In this document: positions 45,114 to 53,106 of the stretch, piece after piece
How the letters are laid out: every line of letters begins with the position of its first letter
How positions within the stretch are numbered: the stretch's first letter is position 1
Source: Haliea sp. E1-2-M8
Lineage (GTDB): Bacteria; Pseudomonadota; Gammaproteobacteria; Pseudomonadales; Halieaceae
Reading direction: 5' to 3'
NCBI RefSeq assembly: GCF_030649675.1
Contig: NZ_JAUTDR010000019.1
Span: 25,526 to 89,525, forward strand
DNA: 64,000 nt
Made by a program: the position numbers and the translations under genes
Notes under the pieces: model-generated
Databases searched by the model: none
Told to the model about the DNA's origin: nothing
Seen by the model: only the letters and a program-made list of their open reading frames with translations

Positions 45114-46435
45114 TGGTTTTCCCCGGTAGAGTCCCCTCGGACAACAATGGGCTGGGTCCACGCCATTTCGACGTCGCCTTGCGCAAACGGGTTGCCGTGT
45201 TCGCGGCTTGAGATTACCCGTGCGCGCACATAGAGTTCGTCGCCGCGCACGCGATAACGAGCATCCGGACCGTCCATGCGGGCCAGTACTTCGCCTATCT
45301 CTTCGCTGTAGCTGTAAACAGAACGCGGAGGCTCGTCGGTATCACCGCCGGGAGTCTCGGGCCCGTCTATAGGCGTCAGGTCTGTGCCCTGGCGAGTACC
45401 GACGAATTCGATCGTGTACTTCACACCTGGTTTCTCGTCGACGGAAAGTCGGATCCCGCTTTCGTCAATCTCCAGTGCGTCCAGCTCGACGCCGGTACTG
45501 TTGTAGAAGTCGCCGCGACGGATGGCTGCCGTGATCCTGTTCGGGGTCAAGTGTGTCGACCGCACCATGATCCAGCCGCGGCCAGGATTGGTAAATCCGG
45601 GGCCCCAGTTGTTGTACTCGTGGGCGTCATCTGTGGCAACACCGTAGATGACGCTGCGCTGGTAGGTGCCGAGCCGGTTGGATAGAACAATGTCCCAGAG
45701 CCGCTCAGCGCTGACGCGCTCTGCGTCACCGTTGTTGTGTACACTCGAGTGGCCGTTGTACATCTCAAAAAAACCGTCGCCGGACTCGTAATCCAGCTCA
45801 AAGAAATCTTCTGCCGTCACCGCGAAGTGAAAGTTCGGGTGATTGAGGTGGACCACCATGGGCTGGGCGTGGCGGCGCGACTGCTCGACTACCGCGTCCA
45901 GATTGTTCTGGATGGTATCGACCACACTGTCGCCGCCCTGGGGTTCGATAAGATCGACCAGGTTGACGCCATTGAGGTGTACCGGATGATGTTCGTGGCG
46001 GTCGGTGATTTCTTCGCCGTTGATGAACAGAAACCGTCCCGCCTCTTCGAACAGCGGCCGGAACTCGTTCAAGGTTTTCAGGCGCACTTCACGTTCACCG
46101 GGCTCGCCGCGGATCTCGACCCAGTCTTCGCCAAACTGCTCTGTGTAGTGGTCAAATGCTGCGCGCACGGCGTCGGGGCGTCGCGGTGGCTGATCCACCG
46201 GGTACCATTTTTCGCCGCGCTGCATGGTGTTGTGGTCGCTGATCACCAGGAACTGGTATCCCTGTGACTTGTACCAATCGGCGATGGTTTCTGGCGGCGC
46301 ATCGCCGTCGCTCCACCAGCTGTGTGTATGCGTGTTGCCCCGCCACCAGCGGGCCTCGTCGGCATGCGCCGCGCTGAGAACCAGAACTGATGAGATGGCC
46401 AACAAACTTAATGATTTTGACTTGTACCGTGACAT
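45110..46435 (-). CDS. Exported PHP-domain phosphoesterase
   Basis: 441 residues with a signal peptide (cleavage near AAHAD, about 25). PHP metal-binding motifs are visible: NTHTHSWWSDGD, ISDHNTM, NGEEITDRHEHHP, VHLNHPN and GVATDDAHEY. The ATG at 46435 has AGGAG six bases upstream. PHP enzymes are metal-dependent phosphoesterases; an exported one next to PhoD and PafA-like enzymes suggests stepwise hydrolysis of an organic phosphate. A C-terminal beta domain of about 120 residues follows the PHP core. Confidence 0.9.
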   Translation of the reverse strand: MSRYKSKSLSLLAISSVLVLSAAHADEARWWRGNTHTHSWWSDGDAPPETIADWYKSQGYQFLVISDHNTMQRGEKWYPVDQPPRRPDAVRAAFDHYTEQFGEDWVEIRGEPGEREVRLKTLNEFRPLFEEAGRFLFINGEEITDRHEHHPVHLNGVNLVDLIEPQGGDSVVDTIQNNLDAVVEQSRRHAQPMVVHLNHPNFHFAVTAEDFFELDYESGDGFFEMYNGHSSVHNNGDAERVSAERLWDIVLSNRLGTYQRSVIYGVATDDAHEYNNWGPGFTNPGRGWIMVRSTHLTPNRITAAIRRGDFYNSTGVELDALEIDESGIRLSVDEKPGVKYTIEFVGTRQGTDLTPIDGPETPGGDTDEPPRSVYSYSEEIGEVLARMDGPDARYRVRGDELYVRARVISSREHGNPFAQGDVEMAWTQPIVVRGDSTGENQ

Positions 46436-46518
46436 GTGTAGCTCCTTGACTGAATCTGGCAATAACTGAAGGCGTCAGACATGCCGAAATGATCGACATG
46501 CCTGACGGGATTCCTACC

Positions 46519-49164
46519 TCAGAAACTGTATTCGTACTGCAGCCAGAAGGAGCGCGGCTTGCCGTTCCATCCGTATTGATAGTAAAACTCGGGATCAAAC
46601 CTGCCGATCTCGTTGCGCACACCTGCGCGTGACAACCGTTGATCTGCGCTGGCGCTGGCCCGCTCGTAGTAGTCCTCATCCAGAATATTCACGGCGCGCA
46701 GCAGGAAACGATGCTGCTGGGAATCGCCCATGAAGTACTGCACGGAGCCGTTCACTACCACGTAATCGCCGAAGTTGAGATCAGTGTTCGTGCGCTCGCC
46801 GCTCTCGTCAACGAGGCGGCTGTTGACGCCCCCGGCATAGGCCCACTCGGGGCCCTGTATCCGGGTGTTCAGAGAGACCACCCAGCGGTCGCTCGGACGG
46901 AAACTGATCTGGGTTGCGGCCGACCACTCTGGACGCTCCGAGGACTGCCGTTCGCGGTCGTTGCCAGCAGCCCCGGGCACGAGGAAATCCTGTTCCGCGC
47001 CGCTTCCCGCGGCCAGGGCGTTCAGGCCGAATATCGGGTTCGGCTCGAGTGACTCCATGTCATTGAACGTGAAATCAAAGTCCCAGTTGTCGATATTGAA
47101 CGATGCGTCCAGCGTGAGGCCCCGAATGTCCTGCGACTGGTTGCGGTTGAAGCTGACCAGCTCGTTGCCTGCAAAGACGCCGGCGTTAAACTGCTGCAGC
47201 GCGAACTGGCAGAAATCCCCGGGTCTGCGGATATTCTGCACCAGGTTGCCGGACTCGCCCCTCAACTCCGCGACTTCCGGACAGACGCGATCGATAGGTC
47301 CGGCGCCATACAGGTTATCGATTACGGTATCGAAGTAACTGAGTTCGATGTTGTAGGTACCGCCCATCGCATCGCCGTTGATACCGAAACCGAAGCTGTA
47401 GGTCTCCACGGCCTGCGTCTGCAGCGACGAGTTGACCACCCGGCCCTGCCGTGCACCGATCTCGGTGAGTGTCGGGTTGCTATAGGAAGTTCCGCCATTG
47501 GAACGCAGATAGAAGCCACCCGGGAGTTCCTGGCGTACACCGTACTTCCAAATCATCTCGTCATCGTATGGGTCATTGAAATCCTGCCGCGCCGCCACAG
47601 AGAAGTTTGTGCCATTGAGGAAGTCCAGGCTAACCTGCAGATCGCCGTAAACGCCTGTGCTGATCACCTTTTCGTCGGTCATCCCGTACTCGTCGTCCGA
47701 GTCGTCGAAGTAGGTAATGTTCTGCACGCCGAAAACTGTGGTAAAGGTATCGTTCCAGTCAGTGCGTGCACGTGCGTTGAGGCCGAGGTCAACATAGCCA
47801 GCCCGAAACTGATCGGTGTCGCCAAAGCCCTTGGTCGGTACTCCACTGCCGAAACCGGCAGTGCTCTGGATCACGTAGCCGATGGGGTTGCCGATGGGGA
47901 ACGGGTTGTCAAAGGTGCCATAGGGATTGCCGTCGTCATCGACATAAAAACCTTCCTGTGCTGCCACCGCGGCACCCGGGCGACTGCCGAAGGGATTGGT
48001 CACGCAACCCGCGGGCAGCGCGTCGATGCCGTTGGCGAAGCCCTCGAATTCTTCTGCCGTGTCGAAGCCGGTAATGCCCTGCTGCGTGGCGATAGCCTGC
48101 ACGTCCGGACTCAGGTCCTGCAGCCGCGGGATATTGCAGACGCGCGCGTCCACCTCGGAGTTGTAGAGTTTGGGCGCGACGTAGTAGCCTTCCACGTCAA
48201 CCGTTGTATTTTCGCGGAATCGCGTCTTGAAGCCCAGGTTGTACATCGGGAACTCGGTGTAGTTTGGCTGGTATATCGTGGCATTCGGAAACGAATCACG
48301 GAAATCCACCGTGGCGTACTGTGCGCCCAGACGCAGCTCGCTCTCAGCGCCGATCTGCCAGTGGTACTTGGCGCCGATCAGGTTGTATGAATACGGAAAT
48401 TCATGGAAGCCACCGAGCGCGATGACGTTGTCGACGTGGGCCTCGCGATCAAACAATTCGTGGGCACTGGTCTCGTAGGAGCGACCGAAGAACATGATCG
48501 AATGCTCGTCCGCGCCGAAAAGCGGCATGGAAATGTTGCCGTACATCTCACGCGTATCGAAGGCGCCACCATAGACCCCGAATTCGCCTTTCACCGGTTC
48601 TCCGGCATAGGGCTGCTTGTAGTTGACCCGGACGACCCCAAGGCCGCCGTTGCTGCCGTAGTACAGGCTCTGGCCGCCGCGGTAGACTTCGACATTCTCT
48701 ATCATGCGCGGATCAATGGCGGTGGCAGGCCAGATGCTTTCGAGTGGCGTGCCGCGGTCAAAGGTAGGCATGCCGTCAACCAGCAGCAGCGTATCGCGGT
48801 CGGTACCGCCATCGATTCGGATGGTGAATTCGCCCTCATCTGGTGAATAGCCGATGTTGGCACCGCGGATAAGCCCGGCGGCCAGTTCGCCGAAGTTGGT
48901 GAAGCCGCCAGTAGCGATTTTCTCGGCATCGATCAGCTGCACTTGTGTGCCGAAGCGGGTGAAGTCAATTGCCATTTGCGAAAGTTGCTCGGTAACTCGG
49001 CGTCCCTCAATGATGATTTCCTCGATCCGATTGCCTTTCGCATTGGCCGGTTCGTCATCAGATTGGGCCAGTGACGTCATTGACGCGCAGACGCAGGCGA
49101 TGCCGAGAAACAGCGGCGTTCGACTAAATAGTTGGTGCGAGCGAGAATGCCTGTTATGAAACAC
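46519..49164 (-). CDS. TonB-dependent receptor 4 (GTG start)
   Basis: 881 residues from a GTG at 49164 that has a perfect AAGGAGG seven bases upstream; further upstream the frame is open but not signal-like. A signal peptide (cleavage near TSLAQS) is followed by TonB-box-like IEEIIIEGRR, a plug and a barrel ending in YSF. It heads the operon with PHP, PhoD and PafA-like hydrolases, so it probably imports an organic phosphate or phosphodiester. Two Cys in the barrel loops (DARVCNIPRL and AGCVTNPF) may form an extracellular disulfide. Confidence 0.94.
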   Translation of the reverse strand: MFHNRHSRSHQLFSRTPLFLGIACVCASMTSLAQSDDEPANAKGNRIEEIIIEGRRVTEQLSQMAIDFTRFGTQVQLIDAEKIATGGFTNFGELAAGLIRGANIGYSPDEGEFTIRIDGGTDRDTLLLVDGMPTFDRGTPLESIWPATAIDPRMIENVEVYRGGQSLYYGSNGGLGVVRVNYKQPYAGEPVKGEFGVYGGAFDTREMYGNISMPLFGADEHSIMFFGRSYETSAHELFDREAHVDNVIALGGFHEFPYSYNLIGAKYHWQIGAESELRLGAQYATVDFRDSFPNATIYQPNYTEFPMYNLGFKTRFRENTTVDVEGYYVAPKLYNSEVDARVCNIPRLQDLSPDVQAIATQQGITGFDTAEEFEGFANGIDALPAGCVTNPFGSRPGAAVAAQEGFYVDDDGNPYGTFDNPFPIGNPIGYVIQSTAGFGSGVPTKGFGDTDQFRAGYVDLGLNARARTDWNDTFTTVFGVQNITYFDDSDDEYGMTDEKVISTGVYGDLQVSLDFLNGTNFSVAARQDFNDPYDDEMIWKYGVRQELPGGFYLRSNGGTSYSNPTLTEIGARQGRVVNSSLQTQAVETYSFGFGINGDAMGGTYNIELSYFDTVIDNLYGAGPIDRVCPEVAELRGESGNLVQNIRRPGDFCQFALQQFNAGVFAGNELVSFNRNQSQDIRGLTLDASFNIDNWDFDFTFNDMESLEPNPIFGLNALAAGSGAEQDFLVPGAAGNDRERQSSERPEWSAATQISFRPSDRWVVSLNTRIQGPEWAYAGGVNSRLVDESGERTNTDLNFGDYVVVNGSVQYFMGDSQQHRFLLRAVNILDEDYYERASASADQRLSRAGVRNEIGRFDPEFYYQYGWNGKPRSFWLQYEYSF

Positions 49165-49323
49165 GATAATTCCTCCTTGTAGAATGTATACCGCGATTCC
49201 GCCGATCCGAAGGATAGAGCGACAGATTAGGTTTGCGTCGACGACGGGAGGAAGTGCTTCCCGCCTGCGCACGCACTCTATGCGGGGAGCATTACGTTTC
49301 TGTGCTGTTACTGTGACATTTTG

Positions 49324-49479
49324 GTGAAGGTTTACCCCAAAATTGTTGAAAAGTTCCTGAAGAGCGACAAGCTGGACATCCCCAGCCTCTGGCACCGGGA
49401 CTCGGTCAGACGACGCCTATTGTTCGCCCTCAACATGGATGCCGTCGTCGCGTATGTAAACAAGTATGTGAAACTTTAA
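49324..49479 (+). pseudogene. C-terminal scrap of a type I/III restriction subunit
   Basis: A 51-codon open stretch reads YPKIVEKFLKSDKLDIPSLW then DSVRRRLLFALNMDAVVAYV and stops. From memory this matches the late region of restriction-endonuclease subunits of the helicase type. No start or upstream part remains, so it is a fragment. It sits in the 340-base gap between the TBDR start and the HipA-like gene; the rest of that gap holds the receptor promoter and nothing else recognised. It points to a lost restriction-modification system here. Confidence 0.5.
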
Positions 49480-49504
49480 AATCTTGACCGGCGCGAGCAC
49501 ATCT

Positions 49505-50284
49505 TTAACGAGCAGCTATCGTAGATACCACATCTGCAAAAAGAGGTAGATTATTTTTCTCAGCAGTCCAGTGCTGATGGAACAGTTCCACAGTCTCTTT
49601 CGCGACATCCAACACCAACGCCTTGGCGAGTCCGACCCGCCCGGCGAGATATACGAGTTCCTCTTCATCAAATCCGTCAAAGCGCTTGCTGCGACTGACC
49701 GTCAGTGCCGCCCCGGTGTCATCAATGTAGGGCAAGGTCGAGACAAAATCATAGGCAGCGGCCAACCGCGCCGTACGCTTGTCCGGATAGTAGACCGACC
49801 AGTTCTTGATGTGCATGTCGGCATTACCGATCAGCGTGTTGAAGACCAGCCGGCGGACAAACTCTCGAATATCTGTATCATCACTCTCGGCGACAACAAC
49901 CGTCGTAATATTGACCATGCTCGCCTTCTTGTATTTGTCCTGCGGACAGACACCAAAGATTTGTGCGAAGTCTTCAATATGCACAGAACTCCCGCCACTC
50001 AACCGATCAAAGCGCTCGATGGCAAGCGCGTTACCTTCCATCGCCCCCACATCCCGCGGCAAACCGCCAATATCTGCGAGATCAATCAACTCGAGCGCAG
50101 GCACATTCATACCGATCTTGCGCGCCAGCGCCATCATGGAGTATTCGTTTTCGGGCATACCAACGTATTTCTCGGAGGGGAGCTTGACGATCCAGGAGCC
50201 GCCGCCCTCGGCGACCTTGCGGATCAGGTATTCGTAGCCCTTGCCGATAATATCGGCCTCGACGTCGTCGAGCCCTAGGCGCAT
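49505..50284 (-). CDS. HipA-like kinase core fused to HsdM debris
   Basis: 259 residues. Residues about 30-255 match the HipA kinase: ATP-site SWIVKLPSEKY, PENEYSMMALARKIGMNVP, FDRLSGG, catalytic GNADMHIKNWSV and AYDFVSTLPY. The normal HipA N-terminus and its Ser-Val-Gly...Pro-Lys phosphorylation loop are absent. Instead residues 1-29 (LDDVEADIIGKGYEYLIRK) match the type I methylase HsdM, as does the open frame upstream of the ATG to 50377 (KDAPKHKDYLLPLIF). The protein is thus a recombinant of two gene remnants. No HipB-like antitoxin is adjacent. It is likely inactive, but the kinase core is uninterrupted. Confidence 0.7.
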   Translation of the reverse strand: MRLGLDDVEADIIGKGYEYLIRKVAEGGGSWIVKLPSEKYVGMPENEYSMMALARKIGMNVPALELIDLADIGGLPRDVGAMEGNALAIERFDRLSGGSSVHIEDFAQIFGVCPQDKYKKASMVNITTVVVAESDDTDIREFVRRLVFNTLIGNADMHIKNWSVYYPDKRTARLAAAYDFVSTLPYIDDTGAALTVSRSKRFDGFDEEELVYLAGRVGLAKALVLDVAKETVELFHQHWTAEKNNLPLFADVVSTIAAR

Positions 50285-50451
50285 GGTGAAGATGAGCGGG
50301 AGGAGGTAATCCTTGTGCTTCGGCGCGTCCTTGGCCCCGGAAAGGCTATCGATTATTGATGTAAATATGTACCCGGGTTATGCCTTCTGAGTATGTCCAG
50401 GATGGACGGGCTGCGCCATGTGTGGAGGCTGAGTGATTTCGGTACAGAACA

Positions 50452-50497
50452 TGATCCCTGCAAAAGTCCGGCAGTGGCGATCAATTGGATTGGGACT
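50452..50497 (+). repeat. 46-base dispersed repeat, copy 1
   Basis: This copy matches 62526-62571 at 39 of 46 positions, including the uninterrupted core GCAAAAGTCCGGCAGTGG. It lies in the 412-base non-coding gap (50378-50789) between the HipA chimera and the nucleotidyltransferase gene. A 46-codon open frame starting in it is not recognised. The gap otherwise shows no gene I can support. Confidence 0.6.
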
Positions 50498-50789
50498 ACA
50501 TGTCCGCCGCCGAGAAGGCGATTTGCCATCGTTTCAGCGGGTTATCGAAGCGTACCTCTGGTACAGCCTCGCTTAACGGACAAGACTACCTATGCGGCGG
50601 CGTCATTCCTTACTGGCGAACCGAAGCTTTCCCTGCACCAGTGTCGACACCTCTCCTTCTCCTACAAAATAGCCGAGTGCTTCGTAGGCTTTCGCCCGGC
50701 GTCCAAACATTCGTTCCAGTGTGGGCAGACTTCAGCGGTTTACGCAATCAGGGGGCTCCGCTGCAAGCGATCCGCCCGCGCCCGCCAGA

Positions 50790-51491
50790 TTATCTAGTCG
50801 GGAGCTCACTTTCCGTGCCTATAATCCATATCTTGGGTTGTGCAAGCACACGTTTGACAAATGCATTTTCGGTGTTGATACGCTTGCACAATTCCTCCCG
50901 TGGGTAGAAGGTTGGCTGTATCGCTCGGACCATACCGACGGATGCCTTCTCCAGGCCCGGAACTACGTCGGCGTAGGTAAGGCTATCACTGATAATCATC
51001 AGGTCAATATCACTGGAGGCGATGTCCTCGCCTTTCGCCACCGATCCGAACACGAATGCCAGTTGGATTTTTGGCAGAAAAGGTTCCAGCGCAGCTTTCA
51101 GCGGCTCTACTAGGGCCACTGTCTTGGTCAGGATGGAGCATAGCTCCCTGAAGAGAGGCGATTCTGGATTGGCCTGGTAGTGCTTTTGCGAGCCGATTCG
51201 CTCCACCGTAACGAGTCCACTGCGGACTAGCCGCGACAGCTCCCGTTGCACAGCGCCAGAACCGCCGCCAGACTTTTTGATGATCTCATTCGTATAGAAG
51301 CTCTGCGTTGGCTGTCCGAATAGCAAGCCCAGGACACTCTGTTGCGTCCTGGAAAAGAGTGCGTCAGCCATAGCTAATGGCTGGTCCTTTGTAGACCTGC
51401 TCGCTTCAGTGCCCATATTGGGCATGATAGTGCCCAGTATGGGCATGCTCAAGGAAAAAGTTTTCGTCGCGCCAGATGTCGGCTCATTCAC
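50790..51491 (-). CDS. Nucleotidyltransferase with winged-helix domain (MNT-like)
   Basis: 233 residues from the longest start (GTG at 51491); starts at later ATGs (51445, or 51371 for a 193-residue form) are equally possible. A winged helix-turn-helix (about 45-105; FYTNEIIKKSGGGSGAVQRE) precedes a minimal nucleotidyltransferase domain with FVFGSVAKGEDIASSDIDLM, the G-S...D-x-D signature. MNT proteins serve as antitoxins that AMPylate HEPN toxins, or stand alone as regulators; no HEPN gene is adjacent. The tandem palindromes at 51410-51445 lie across the start region and suggest self-regulation. Confidence 0.83.
   Translation of the reverse strand: MNEPTSGATKTFSLSMPILGTIMPNMGTEASRSTKDQPLAMADALFSRTQQSVLGLLFGQPTQSFYTNEIIKKSGGGSGAVQRELSRLVRSGLVTVERIGSQKHYQANPESPLFRELCSILTKTVALVEPLKAALEPFLPKIQLAFVFGSVAKGEDIASSDIDLMIISDSLTYADVVPGLEKASVGMVRAIQPTFYPREELCKRINTENAFVKRVLAQPKIWIIGTESELPTR
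51410..51445. promoter_or_regulatory. Tandem palindromes, candidate autoregulatory operators
   Basis: Two near-palindromes, TGCCCATATTGGGCA (51410-51424) and TGCCCAGTATGGGCA (51431-51445), are spaced 21 bases apart, exactly two helical turns. They lie at the 5' end of the nucleotidyltransferase gene, so its winged helix could bind them. Read as codons they give a repeated Met-Pro-x-x-Gly-Thr pattern. Confidence 0.55.
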
Positions 51492-51708
51492 ACGGCGTTC
51501 GCTCAGGAAAGCCAGGTAGAGATGCGCCTACAACTGCGGATTCTGCAGGTCAACGGGTTCTACCCCACTTCCATGGTACATGGGCAACACCTCGCCGACG
51601 CATTGCCCCTCGCGAGGAAACAATGCGTGTTTCCCGACCGATAGATTGACCGCGAACCAATGCGCTATCGTCTGTTTGCAGTCAAAATATAATAATCAAG
51701 GGAGGCCA

Positions 51709-53106
51709 ATGAGCCACTCCAGCCGGTTCCCACCCACAGCGCAGGCCTGGTATATGGTCGCGATCCTTTTCTTGGCCTATACCTTCTCGGGTATCGACCG
51801 CCAGATCCTGACGCTGATGGTCGAGCCCGTGCAGGCGGACTTGCAATTGACAGACTTCGAGATCAGCCTGCTCCAGGGACTGGCGTTCTCCCTTTTGTTC
51901 GTGTTTGTCGGCGTGCCTGTGGCCAGACTTTCGGACCGCAAAAGCCGCCGCTCGATTATCGCCGTGGGCATCACATTCTGGTGCTGCATGACCGTGCTGT
52001 GCGGACTCTCGAAGAACTTCTGGCAACTGTTCCTCGCGCGCATGGGCGTCGGTGTGGGCGAGGCGTCGCTAAGCCCCGCCGCTGCTTCCCTTATCGCCGA
52101 CAGCTTCCCGCCGGCCCGGCGCGCCATGGCTTTCAGTGTCTATCATCTCGGTTACCCGGTCGGCGGCGGGCTTGCCCTGGTCATCGGGGGGGCGGTCCTC
52201 GACTGGCTATCCGGTATCGACAGCGTAACGCTGGGGCCCCTGGGGGATTTCAGGAGCTGGCAGCTGGCTTTTATCATCGTTGGACTGCCCGGGCTGCTCG
52301 TGGCCCTGCTGATGTACAGCTTCCGCGATCCCGCGCGCCAGGAAAAGCTGCGCGATGATGAGTCCCAGCAACTATCCTTCGCGGAGATCGGCCACCACAT
52401 CCGGGGCAGTTGGCAGGCCTACACCGCCCACCTCTCAGCCGTGGCCTTCCTGGGTATGCTGGCCATGGGGACGAGCATCTGGTACCCGACCTTCCTGATC
52501 AGGACCTACGGCTTCTCACCCAGTGACGCCGGCTACTCCTACGGCCTGATACTGGGCGTCTGTGGGGCCGCGGGGATCCTCTCTGGTGGCTGGCTAAGCG
52601 GTCTGCTCGCCCTTCGTGGTTATGGTGACGCAAACTTGCGGGTCATGTGGCTGGCAGCGGCTCTTAAAGCGCTCCCACTGGTACTGGGACCACTTATGCC
52701 CACGGCCTACCAGGCCTTGCTGCTGATGGCGGTCGCCACCTACCTTGGCCAGGTATCAGTTGGTGTCACAACAGCTGCGTTGATGGAAATCACCCCCAAC
52801 GAGATCCGCGCGCAAATGCTCGCGGTGATGATGCTGCTGGTGAATATTTGCGGGCTCGGCCTCGGCGCGACACTGATCGCTACCATCACCGATTTCGTTT
52901 TTGGAGACCCGCAGGCGCTGCGTTACTCGATCTCACTCGCTTCGGCGGCAATCACGCCCTGCATCATCGTTTTACTGTGGTGGGGAATGCCCCACTTCCG
53001 CCTCGCCGCGCGCCGGGTTGCTGGCGCCCCGTCAGCAACAGAAGAAGAACTTAATTTGGGGACGCAAACCAATGAAGGAAAAAAGCATGCACAAGCGACA
53101 ACATAA
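51709..53106 (+). CDS. MFS transporter, spinster type
   Basis: 465 residues with 12 predicted membrane helices. The MFS signature between TM2 and TM3 is VARLSDRKSRRS, and the first helix has SGIDRQILTLM, as in the spinster-like subfamily common beside TBDRs in marine bacteria. The ATG at 51709 has GGGAGG six bases upstream. The next gene (TBDR) starts inside this gene's last 20 bases, so outer- and inner-membrane uptake steps are coupled. The substrate is probably that of the catabolic genes downstream. Confidence 0.92.
   Translation: MSHSSRFPPTAQAWYMVAILFLAYTFSGIDRQILTLMVEPVQADLQLTDFEISLLQGLAFSLLFVFVGVPVARLSDRKSRRSIIAVGITFWCCMTVLCGLSKNFWQLFLARMGVGVGEASLSPAAASLIADSFPPARRAMAFSVYHLGYPVGGGLALVIGGAVLDWLSGIDSVTLGPLGDFRSWQLAFIIVGLPGLLVALLMYSFRDPARQEKLRDDESQQLSFAEIGHHIRGSWQAYTAHLSAVAFLGMLAMGTSIWYPTFLIRTYGFSPSDAGYSYGLILGVCGAAGILSGGWLSGLLALRGYGDANLRVMWLAAALKALPLVLGPLMPTAYQALLLMAVATYLGQVSVGVTTAALMEITPNEIRAQMLAVMMLLVNICGLGLGATLIATITDFVFGDPQALRYSISLASAAITPCIIVLLWWGMPHFRLAARRVAGAPSATEEELNLGTQTNEGKKHAQATT

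Noticed and set aside
49300..49317. Pho-box-like pair CTGTGCT and CTGTGAC spaced 11 bases, upstream of the phosphatase operon
   Set aside because: Only the CTGT parts fit the consensus, and the site points away from the operon.
50393..50797. A 134-codon plus-strand frame between the HipA chimera and the nucleotidyltransferase gene
   Set aside because: It has no motif or ribosome-binding site, and it crosses the dispersed repeat and the 3' end of the opposite gene.
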